A DNA stretch of 7,246 nt from an uncultured Bacillaceae bacterium (GTDB lineage: Bacteria > Bacillota > Bacilli > Bacillales > Pradoshiaceae): contig CAJGCH010000148.1 in the NCBI GenBank assembly GCA_904501845.1, positions 1-7,246 of the forward strand, in the 5' to 3' direction. Below the pieces are notes generated by a model. That model did no database searches. It was given only the letters and a program-made list of their open reading frames with translations, and was not told the origin of the DNA. Position 1 is the first letter of the stretch. Every line of letters starts with the position of its first letter. This document shows positions 1 to 4,680 of this stretch, piece by piece. A program made the translations under genes and the position numbers.

Positions 1-61
1 CTTTGAATTTTATCGGTTCATATGCGGTTTGACAATCTGTACATTCAAATGGTTCAATCAT
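1..61 (-). CDS. N-terminal fragment of a small CxxC protein (unknown function)
   Basis: The minus strand opens with ATG at 61-59 and stays open for 20 codons to the window edge, so only the N-terminus is visible. It reads MIEPFECTDCQTAYEPIKFK. Cys7 and Cys10 form a CxxC pair typical of the first half of a zinc ribbon or a small redox/metal site; the second half, if any, lies outside. The start is supported by a purine-rich Shine-Dalgarno AAGGGGG at 74-68, six bases before the ATG. The gene diverges from the ADP-ribosyltransferase-like gene to its right, and the two share the 62-164 intergenic region. I do not recognise the family. With so few residues the reading frame itself is only moderately certain. 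Confidence 0.5.
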   Translation of the reverse strand, partial: MIEPFECTDCQTAYEPIKFK

Positions 62-109
62 CCCTTTCCCCCTTATTTAAACGTCCTTAAAACATATAAT
101 TGGAAAATC

Positions 110-118
110 TGTTATAAT
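110..118 (+). promoter_or_regulatory. Extended -10 promoter for the ADP-ribosyltransferase-like gene
   Basis: TGTTATAAT contains a perfect TATAAT (113-118) preceded by TG at 110-111, the extended -10 arrangement, which can compensate for a poor -35. No good TTGACA-like element lies 16-18 bp upstream (90-95 reads AAACAT). A start near 125 would give a leader of roughly 40 nt before the coding region. A second TATAAT at 95-100 lacks both a -35 and an upstream TG. Confidence 0.5.
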
Positions 119-149
119 AAACATATGAAAGAAACGAGGAAAACATTAT

Positions 150-159
150 AGGAGGTGAT
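150..159 (+). promoter_or_regulatory. Near-perfect ribosome binding site that decides the ART start
   Basis: AGGAGGTGAT is a ten-base match to the complement of the 16S rRNA 3' end. The ATG that overlaps it (158-160) is followed directly by TAA. The next start-like codons are ATT at 165 and 168, in the frame of the ADP-ribosyltransferase-like protein, and TTG at 169, in another frame that closes after 75 codons. GGAGG ends nine bases before ATT 165, an ideal spacing. A site this strong suggests real translation begins here rather than at ATG 210, about 50 bases away. Confidence 0.7.
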
Positions 160-164
160 GTAAT

Positions 165-659
165 ATTATTGCCTATCATGGAACGACCAAAAATAATCAT
201 GAAAGTATTATGGACAATGGGCTTGATCTCAACACGAATTTCCATTACGGAAAACAAAACGGTGATGCCATTTATGCGACCACAAGAAAGACATTGGCGC
301 AAAAATTCGGAAATAGTATTATTTCATTCAAGGTGGATACGAATGAATTTCTCCACGTCACACATGAGGAATATCAGCAGTTATATAACTCTGTAGCAAG
401 TGATATCATTTATCCGCATCAGACGATCAAAGCATATATGTACGATGCGTTATATGAAAAGATTCATAATCTGAATCAAAATAATCGCGCATTCATGAAA
501 AAATATATACGGGATTTGGAATATAATATTGGAAATATACTGCAAGAACTAGTAATGAAACAGGACTATAAAGGAATTGTCATCAGCCATAATGACCATC
601 TGGGCTATTACGAGGAAATCACTATTTATGACTTAAGATGTATCAAGTATCTATCATGA
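165..659 (+). CDS. Small stand-alone PARP-like ADP-ribosyltransferase (predicted), apparent ATT start
   Basis: Read from ATT 165, the product is 164 residues and cytoplasmic, with no signal peptide or membrane helix. The N-terminus is (M)IAYHGTTKNNH; YHGT with His5 is the NAD-binding histidine motif of PARP/KptA-type ADP-ribosyltransferases. GDAIYATTRKTLAQKFG (33-49) places Tyr37 like the tyrosine of the PARP GxxIY segment. The C-terminal YYEEITIYDLRCIKYL (148-163) resembles the PARP catalytic strand YNEYIVYD, putting Glu151 at the catalytic glutamate. An H-Y-E triad predicts NAD-dependent ADP-ribosyl or phospho-ADP-ribosyl transfer; the target is unknown. Possible roles are toxin, phage-related modifier (AcrIF11-like proteins are similarly small, with HGS at the N-terminus) or a housekeeping enzyme. 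The first ATG, at 210, would delete HGT. Frame 0 has a TGA at 156, so no further upstream extension is possible. The gene looks AT-rich: 421-480 is 30% GC, against 50% in 5401-5460 of the M81 gene. The fold is fairly likely; the function is not assigned. Confidence 0.62.
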   Translation: MIAYHGTTKNNHESIMDNGLDLNTNFHYGKQNGDAIYATTRKTLAQKFGNSIISFKVDTNEFLHVTHEEYQQLYNSVASDIIYPHQTIKAYMYDALYEKIHNLNQNNRAFMKKYIRDLEYNIGNILQELVMKQDYKGIVISHNDHLGYYEEITIYDLRCIKYLS

Positions 660-661
660 TA

Positions 662-910
662 TTTGGGGGCTTTGGCACCCGCACAGACTATACCCTTCCA
701 AACATCTTCCTCTTCGCACTTAATCCGATCCTTAGCAAGCTCTATATGTTCCCCTAATAAACAACTTCCATATGTACTGCATATCCGCCTTTTTGGCGGA
801 ACTTCCTCCTAAATCAGACAGCTGTTTAACAGCACCTCCAATCACCAATTTATCTTTTCAATTTGTATCAATAAAGCCCTTTCCTGCTCCGCCTTCAAAC
901 TATTTAATAA
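662..910 (-). pseudogene. Possible decayed coding region, three frames (unrecognised)
   Basis: This stretch between the ART-like gene and the membrane protein has no intact gene, but the minus strand gives three consecutive coding-like pieces in different frames. Piece A (910-845) includes SLKAEQERALLIQIEKINW. Piece B (about 857-732) includes LVIGGAVKQLSDLGGSSAKK and ends at TAA 734-732. Piece C (about 762-662) includes LGEHIELAKDRIKCEEEDVW. Each has a plausible soluble, charged composition, and the plus strand shows the proline-rich shadow typical of antisense frames. Two frameshifts would be needed to join them. I do not recognise the protein, and chance composition remains possible. The region also contains a short hairpin, TCCGCC-TTTTT-GGCGGA (784-800), without a T tail. 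Confidence 0.25.
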
Positions 911-961
911 TCATTTTTCGAATGAGATGGCGAGTCAGTGGAATATTAAACAAAAGGGGAG

Positions 962-1327
962 GTGAATGACCTGAAAGTGAAACCGCCTATATGGATAAGG
1001 CTCATCTCATCGCTGGCTGTTATTCTCATCAATCTCTTGGCTCTGCCGATTGCCATCTATCTTCTTTTCGCATTTGATTCTGGAAGCATTATCTCCAATG
1101 CGGATATCACTTTATCAAGCAGTTTTCTTGTCGCATGCAATATCCTCAGCGTCCAGCTCCTTATCGCTAATAGAAACCGCCCCCAGTATCATTATGCTGG
1201 ATTAGTACTCGTATTATTGCAATTGATTTCTTGCTTGCTATATATGAACCTGTTTACGTTGACGGCTTATATGCTTTTTGCGGCAACGATTATTCTATCT
1301 TCGATCCTTTTGGTTAATTCAAAATAA
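962..1327 (+). CDS. Small four-helix integral membrane protein (unknown function)
   Basis: The 121-residue product is almost entirely hydrophobic, with four predicted membrane helices near residues 12-37, 51-69, 78-96 and 98-117. Short polar linkers (such as NRNRPQYHY around 69-77) and a tiny SK tail separate or close them. There is no catalytic motif, signal peptidase site or charged pore residue that I recognise, so no function is assigned. The start is ambiguous. GTG 962 overlaps the strong Shine-Dalgarno GGGGAGGTG (956-964). Later in-frame candidates are CTG 971 and GTG 977, the latter giving 116 residues. ATG 966 is out of frame and meets TGA after two codons. The gene converges on ahpF, and its stop lies inside the shared bidirectional terminator. 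The existence of the gene is fairly secure; the exact N-terminus is not. Confidence 0.65.
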   Translation: MNDLKVKPPIWIRLISSLAVILINLLALPIAIYLLFAFDSGSIISNADITLSSSFLVACNILSVQLLIANRNRPQYHYAGLVLVLLQLISCLLYMNLFTLTAYMLFAATIILSSILLVNSK

Positions 1328-1359
1328 AGACCCAGCTCTCATCTGAAAGCTGGGTCTTT
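1326..1359. terminator. Bidirectional Rho-independent terminator between convergent genes
   Basis: AAAGACCCAGCT (1326-1337) and AGCTGGGTCTTT (1348-1359) form a perfect 12-bp stem around a 10-nt loop. A U-rich tail follows on the plus strand (TCTTTCGTTA). A better one follows on the minus strand (TCTTTATTTT). It closes both the membrane-protein gene, whose TAA overlaps the stem, and the leftward ahpCF operon. Confidence 0.9.
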
Positions 1360-1367
1360 CGTTACCA

Positions 1368-3023
1368 TTATTGGATAGCTTCAATGATTTCGTTGATTTT
1401 CTTTGCACCGAAAATAACGTCTTGATCATTGATAATCATGGCAGGGACACTCATGACTTTGTATTTTGTTTTCAATTCAGGGAATTGGCTGATATCGACC
1501 ATTTCCGCTTCAACATGCTTATTCATAATGGCGATTCTTTGAGCGCCGACCACCACATCTGGGCAATAATGGCAGGCCAGAGACACCATGACCTTAATAT
1601 TCACATTTTTATCAATTGCCTTAATGGACTCAGCGATATCTGCATCTATCGCTTGGCCAGGACCAGCCAGATTATAGATGGCCAGAATGAAGGAATTCAA
1701 TTCATGGCCTCCAGGCACCCCATGGAATTTAACGCCGCTATATTCGCCGCTGTGGTTCAATAAGGCAACAACCGGATATTTATCGGCATGGATCATTTCT
1801 TCCACTTCCGCGTTTTCACCCTTCTTATGAAGCTCTAGGTGAACCTTATCACCAAGTTCAGCAATTTCAGCTAGAAAATCACGCAGCTCAACAGATTTTG
1901 GCATGCTTTCATCCACGATGGATACAAGCGTCACGTCTTTTTCCATCCGTTCGAAAATACCTTTTAATTGACCGCGGATAGCGTCATTCAAGAGTGATTT
2001 TGAGCCATTAGCGGAAGCTTCTTTAGCTTCTTCTTTCTTAGCAGGCTTTTCTTCTTCCGGTTCATCGACAATGCCTAGACGCTCTTTTTCTTCAGCGACA
2101 TATTTCTGAACGTCTGTGCCGGCGATTGCTCCATCCGCAACAGCTGTAATGACTTGGCGCAAGGATTTCGGACGAAGGTCACCAACCGCATAGACTCCCT
2201 TGACATTTGTACGCATCTCTTCATCTGTCACAATATACCCGCGTTCGTCCATCTCAACGATTCCTTTAAATAATTCCGTCTTCGGGGTATAGCCGACAAA
2301 CACGAATACACCGAATGTGCCATCCTTCTCATTCGCTTCGTATTCCCATTCCTCATTTGTGACATTATTAATGAAACGGGCGCGCTGGATCATGCCTTCG
2401 CCTGAGACCTCGAGCAGCTCCGTGTTAAATTTCACTTCGATTTGGTCATGGGCCAGAACTTTATCCGCAATTGACGGAGCGCATGTAAATTCAGGCTCAC
2501 GTGCAATCACCGTTACTTTGCTTGCAAAGCGTGTTAAGTAAATCGCTTCTTCTGCAGCGGCAAAACCTGCCCCAATGACGAATACCTCTAAATCTTGGAA
2601 GAATTCCCCGTCACAAGTGGAGCAATAAGCCACTCCTCGTCCTGTAAATTCAGCTTCGCCCGGGAAGCCAAGCTTACGAGGACCAGCACCTGTCGCGATA
2701 ATGATTGCGCGTGCTTCAAATTCGCCATTTATCGTTTTCACTTTTTTTACGTCGCCATCAAAGTCAACGCCAATAACGTCGGTTTTGACAAACTCAGCGC
2801 CAAAGTCCTCACATTGGAGCTTCATTTCCTCTGTTAGGGCTGGACCAGTTGTTTTTCTGACACCAGGATAGTTGACGATTTCATTTGTTGTAGCTGCTTG
2901 TCCGCCAGTTGTTCCTTTTTCAATGATCAAGGTTTTTAATTTTCCGCGCCCGGCATATACACCTGCTGATAATCCGGCAGGTCCTCCGCCGATGATAATT
3001 AAGTCATATATTTTCTTCGTCAT
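1368..3023 (-). CDS. ahpF: AhpF-type alkyl hydroperoxide reductase flavoprotein with swapped domain order
   Basis: This 551-residue cytoplasmic flavoenzyme is predicted to recycle AhpC. Residues 1-310 form a thioredoxin-reductase module. It has the FAD motif GGGPAG (12-17), the redox centre CSTCDG (Cys134/Cys137), a second nucleotide fold GAGFAAAEEA (151-160) and the closing FAD motif GDLRPKSLRQVITA (281-294). A Glu/Lys/Ala-rich linker (about 310-343) leads to a C-terminal module matching the classical AhpF N-terminal domain. That module is a first thioredoxin fold without a CxxC (344-455) and a second with CHYCPD (Cys484/Cys487) and a cis-proline motif SVPA (Pro527). This order is the reverse of classical AhpF from E. 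coli or B. subtilis. The NADPH-type HRRxxxR of thioredoxin reductases is absent (VIAREPEFTC, 172-181), which fits NADH use. ATG 3023 has AAGGTGA (3036-3030) at six bases. It lies 82 bp downstream of ahpC. The gene symbol is by function and context, since the architecture is not canonical. Confidence 0.88.
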   Translation of the reverse strand: MTKKIYDLIIIGGGPAGLSAGVYAGRGKLKTLIIEKGTTGGQAATTNEIVNYPGVRKTTGPALTEEMKLQCEDFGAEFVKTDVIGVDFDGDVKKVKTINGEFEARAIIIATGAGPRKLGFPGEAEFTGRGVAYCSTCDGEFFQDLEVFVIGAGFAAAEEAIYLTRFASKVTVIAREPEFTCAPSIADKVLAHDQIEVKFNTELLEVSGEGMIQRARFINNVTNEEWEYEANEKDGTFGVFVFVGYTPKTELFKGIVEMDERGYIVTDEEMRTNVKGVYAVGDLRPKSLRQVITAVADGAIAGTDVQKYVAEEKERLGIVDEPEEEKPAKKEEAKEASANGSKSLLNDAIRGQLKGIFERMEKDVTLVSIVDESMPKSVELRDFLAEIAELGDKVHLELHKKGENAEVEEMIHADKYPVVALLNHSGEYSGVKFHGVPGGHELNSFILAIYNLAGPGQAIDADIAESIKAIDKNVNIKVMVSLACHYCPDVVVGAQRIAIMNKHVEAEMVDISQFPELKTKYKVMSVPAMIINDQDVIFGAKKINEIIEAIQ

Positions 3024-3050
3024 CCATTCTCACCTTACTCTTTTGTATTG

Positions 3051-3082
3051 AAAAGAGGCACCTAGTATTTAGAGCGCCTCTT
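3051..3082 (-). terminator. Intercistronic terminator or attenuator-like hairpin between ahpC and ahpF
   Basis: On the transcribed strand AAGAGGC (3082-3076) pairs with GCCTCTT (3059-3053), extendable inward by a G-U, C-G and U-G step, and the stem runs into TTTTC. It begins 23 bases after the ahpC stop and ends before the ahpF ribosome binding site. Partial termination or a 3'-end-protecting stem would give more AhpC than AhpF, matching the peroxidase-to-reductase excess expected of this system. Confidence 0.65.
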
Positions 3083-3105
3083 CGTTTTCTCTCTAGCGTA
3101 TATGA

Positions 3106-3669
3106 TTAGATTTTGCCGATTAAGTCTAAGCTTGGTTCAAGTGTTTCTTCACCTGGTGTCCATTTAGCCGGGCATACTTTATCGCCGTGTTCTGCGACGA
3201 ATTGAGCAGCCTGCACTTTACGGACAGTTTCTTCAGCTGTACGGCCGATGCCAAGGTCATGGATTTCATATGCCTTGATTTCGCCTTCTGGGTTCACGAT
3301 GAATGTTCCGCGAAGCGCTTGTCCTGCTTCTTCAATTAACACTTCGAATTGGCGAGATAATACGTGTGCCGGGTCAGCTAGCATTGGATATTTGATTTTT
3401 CCGATTGTATCTGTCGCATCCGCCCATGCCTTATGTACGAAATGGGAGTCAGTAGAAACAGAATATACTTCACAGTTGATTTCTTGAAGCTTCGCATAGT
3501 TATCTTGAAGGTCTGCTAATTCTGTAGGGCAAACAAATGTGAAATCTGCTGGATAGAAGAAGAAGATTGACCATTTTCCTTTTACATCCTCAAGTGTAAC
3601 TTCTTTAAAATCACCATCATGGTAAGCTTGTACGCTGAAATCTTCTAATTTCTTGTTAATTAATGACAT
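3106..3669 (-). CDS. ahpC: AhpC, typical 2-Cys peroxiredoxin
   Basis: This 187-residue protein has the standard length for bacterial AhpC. It reduces hydrogen peroxide and organic hydroperoxides, and is itself re-reduced by AhpF. The peroxidatic site is YPADFTFVCPTE, with Cys47 and the supporting Pro40 and Thr44. Arg120 in QALRGTF fits the conserved active-site arginine. The resolving cysteine is Cys166 in GDKVCPAKW, near the C-terminus, as in the AhpC/Prx1 class that forms intersubunit disulfides and decamers. ATG 3669 has AGGAGG (3684-3679) at nine bases. It is the first gene of a leftward operon with the reductase. Its promoter carries two PerR-box-like palindromes, so peroxide-induced expression by derepression is expected. 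A 7-bp direct repeat ATGCAAC flanks the ribosome binding site. The call is secure. Confidence 0.97.
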   Translation of the reverse strand: MSLINKKLEDFSVQAYHDGDFKEVTLEDVKGKWSIFFFYPADFTFVCPTELADLQDNYAKLQEINCEVYSVSTDSHFVHKAWADATDTIGKIKYPMLADPAHVLSRQFEVLIEEAGQALRGTFIVNPEGEIKAYEIHDLGIGRTAEETVRKVQAAQFVAEHGDKVCPAKWTPGEETLEPSLDLIGKI

Positions 3670-3727
3670 GTTGCATTTCCTCCTGTTGCATCTATCGATT
3701 GATTCTTATTTGTAACTTAATACTATT

Positions 3728-3742
3728 TTATAATAATTATTA
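3728..3742. promoter_or_regulatory. PerR-box-like operator 1, overlapping the -10 of ahpC
   Basis: TTATAATAATTATTA matches the B. subtilis PerR consensus TTATAATnATTATAA at 13 of 14 defined positions. It covers the -10 element (3735-3730) of the ahpC promoter, so bound PerR would block RNA polymerase. Fur and Zur boxes share the 7-1-7 layout. The assignment to PerR rests on the base match and on the regulated gene, a classic PerR target. Confidence 0.8.
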
Positions 3743-3758
3743 TGAAATAGTTTGTCAA
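3730..3758 (-). promoter_or_regulatory. Sigma-A promoter of the ahpCF operon
   Basis: On the minus strand a perfect -35 TTGACA (3758-3753) is followed after 17 bp by TATTAT (3735-3730), five of six matches to TATAAT. Transcription would start near 3723 and give a leader of roughly 54 nt with AGGAGG before ahpC. The near-consensus hexamers suggest a strong promoter that depends on repression for control. Confidence 0.85.
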
Positions 3759-3765
3759 TCGTTTT

Positions 3766-3780
3766 TTATAATAATTATTG
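3766..3780. promoter_or_regulatory. PerR-box-like operator 2, upstream of the ahpC -35
   Basis: TTATAATAATTATTG matches the PerR consensus at 12 of 14 defined positions and is identical to operator 1 in its first 14 bases. The two are 38 bp apart start to start, about 3.6 helical turns, and flank the -35 with seven bases between this box and TTGACA. It may strengthen repression by a second dimer. Confidence 0.7.
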
Positions 3781-3849
3781 ATAAAACTAATAATAATCCT
3801 CAATAGACTTCGCTTAATGATAATACAATAAATTATACAAACATAATTA

Positions 3850-4560
3850 TTACCTTACTTTATCACTTCTAATCTGCCCAATCATCTGCAGTAATATGTC
3901 GTATTCTTCATTTGATAATGTTTCGAGCTGATCAATCTTATTCTTCACGAATTCCTTATCATTATCCTTGGCTTTTCCTTTAACAAGATAAGTGGCTACC
4001 GTACCGGTAACCATCCCAATACAACCGATTCCAAAAAACATGAGGAAAACGGCGATTATCCTCCCACCGGGTGTCACGGGTGCAATATCTCCGTATCCGA
4101 CTGTCGTCGTGGTGACTATCGCCCACCATATCCCCTCAGCGAAAGTGGTTATACCTTCCTCAAGATAGGTGATGGGAATCGCGGATATCATGATTACGAC
4201 ACCGGTTATTTTCAACATCTTACTCAAACCGTTTGTCGTCAAAATACCAAACAGTTCAGGGAAATAGGTACGGAATACCTTCATCAGAACAACAAGGCGA
4301 AATAATCTGATAATCATAGCCCCTTGGAAAATGCCGTTGATTGGAATCAGCGAAATGAGCTCGTATGGATGCTTCTTCAAGTAGCTCCATTTATCTTTTG
4401 ATTGAAAAAATTCAATCGATATAACGGCTAGAAATATCACCCAAATCAACCGGCTGATCCAAATAAAATGATGATGGCTATCCAAAAGTAAAAATAGCGA
4501 AATGAATGCCAAAATGACCAAAAAAAGATCTTTTATGTATGTGTTCGTTTCCTGTTTCAT
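3850..4560 (-). CDS. Voltage-sensor-type six-helix potassium channel
   Basis: The product is a 236-residue membrane protein that should form a tetrameric K+ channel. The selectivity filter is TTTTVGYGD, with TVGYGD at 153-158, after the pore helix GIWWAIV (143-149). Membrane segments are S1 about 10-28, S2 33-52, a short S3 near 66-79, S4 81-98, S5 116-132 and S6 166-193. S4 (AMIIRLFRLVVLMKVFR) has Arg85, Arg88, Lys94 and Arg97 at three-residue steps, the signature of a voltage sensor. The tail (197-230) is charged and may form a short coiled coil; no RCK/TrkA domain is present. ATG 4560 is chosen over an in-frame start 16 codons upstream because AGGAGG (4572-4567) sits six bases before it. 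The gene stands alone between a terminator upstream and the ahpC control region downstream. No clear terminator follows it. The gating stimulus is not known. Confidence 0.93.
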   Translation of the reverse strand: MKQETNTYIKDLFLVILAFISLFLLLDSHHHFIWISRLIWVIFLAVISIEFFQSKDKWSYLKKHPYELISLIPINGIFQGAMIIRLFRLVVLMKVFRTYFPELFGILTTNGLSKMLKITGVVIMISAIPITYLEEGITTFAEGIWWAIVTTTTVGYGDIAPVTPGGRIIAVFLMFFGIGCIGMVTGTVATYLVKGKAKDNDKEFVKNKIDQLETLSNEEYDILLQMIGQIRSDKVR

Positions 4561-4580
4561 TGCACACCTCCTTTCCTTAG

Positions 4581-4608
4581 CGTATAAAAACCTTCCTTTG
4601 CATGACAA
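4581..4608 (-). promoter_or_regulatory. Candidate promoter of the K+ channel gene
   Basis: TTGTCA (4608-4603) and TATACG (4586-4581) are separated by 16 bp on the minus strand, five of six and four of six matches to consensus. A start near 4574 would leave a very short leader, little more than the ribosome binding site. The channel gene needs its own promoter because a strong terminator lies upstream, but the -10 is weak. Confidence 0.35.
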
Positions 4609-4623
4609 TGGGAATTGTATGCA
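4599..4623. repeat. Imperfect inverted repeat upstream of the K+ channel gene
   Basis: TGCATGACAAT (4599-4609) and ATTGTATGCA (4614-4623) are inverted copies around GGGA, with one extra G in the left arm. The dyad overlaps the candidate -35, so it could be an operator. It is also close behind the terminator of the preceding transcription unit and has no T tail of its own. Confidence 0.45.
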
Positions 4624-4630
4624 TGACCAA

Positions 4631-4671
4631 TAAAAAAAGCCATCCCCGGCACTGTGAAGCCGAAGGATGGC
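4631..4671 (-). terminator. Rho-independent terminator of the ALDH-M81/GNAT unit
   Basis: On the minus strand GCCATCC (4671-4665) pairs with GGATGGC (4645-4639). Inside it CGGC (4662-4659) pairs with GCCG (4650-4647) around an 8-nt loop. The stem is followed at once by TTTTTTTA (4638-4631). It lies ten bases past the stop of the M81-GNAT gene and isolates the K+ channel gene from it. Confidence 0.92.
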
Positions 4672-4680
4672 AGTATATTC

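Noticed and set aside
125..151. Eight-codon ORF (ATG 125 to TAG 149-151) in the leader of the ART-like gene
   Set aside because: It has no ribosome binding site, lies at or before the expected transcription start, and nothing in its sequence suggests a leader peptide.
169..396. Rightward ORF of 75 codons starting at TTG 169, right after the strong ribosome binding site
   Set aside because: It overlaps the ART-like frame, has no recognisable motif and a low-complexity Arg/Met/Ser-rich composition. The overlapping frame has a coherent H-Y-E pattern and runs much longer.
784..800. TCCGCC-TTTTT-GGCGGA hairpin as a terminator
   Set aside because: Neither strand has a T tail after the stem, and no gene ends close to it.
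772..969. Rightward ORF of 65 codons in the gap before the membrane protein
   Set aside because: It has no ribosome binding site, and its Pro/Ser/Leu-rich composition looks like the antisense of the possible minus-strand remnant.
3838..3855. Third PerR-like palindrome around ATAATTATTA
   Set aside because: It matches only the central part of the consensus, lies over the end of the channel gene, and is about 80 bp upstream of the ahpC -35 in a generally AT-rich stretch.
4561..4608. Upstream extension of the K+ channel to an in-frame start 16 codons earlier
   Set aside because: The extension would translate through the AGGAGG site and the candidate promoter. The ATG at 4560 has ideal spacing, and the extra residues are not channel-like.
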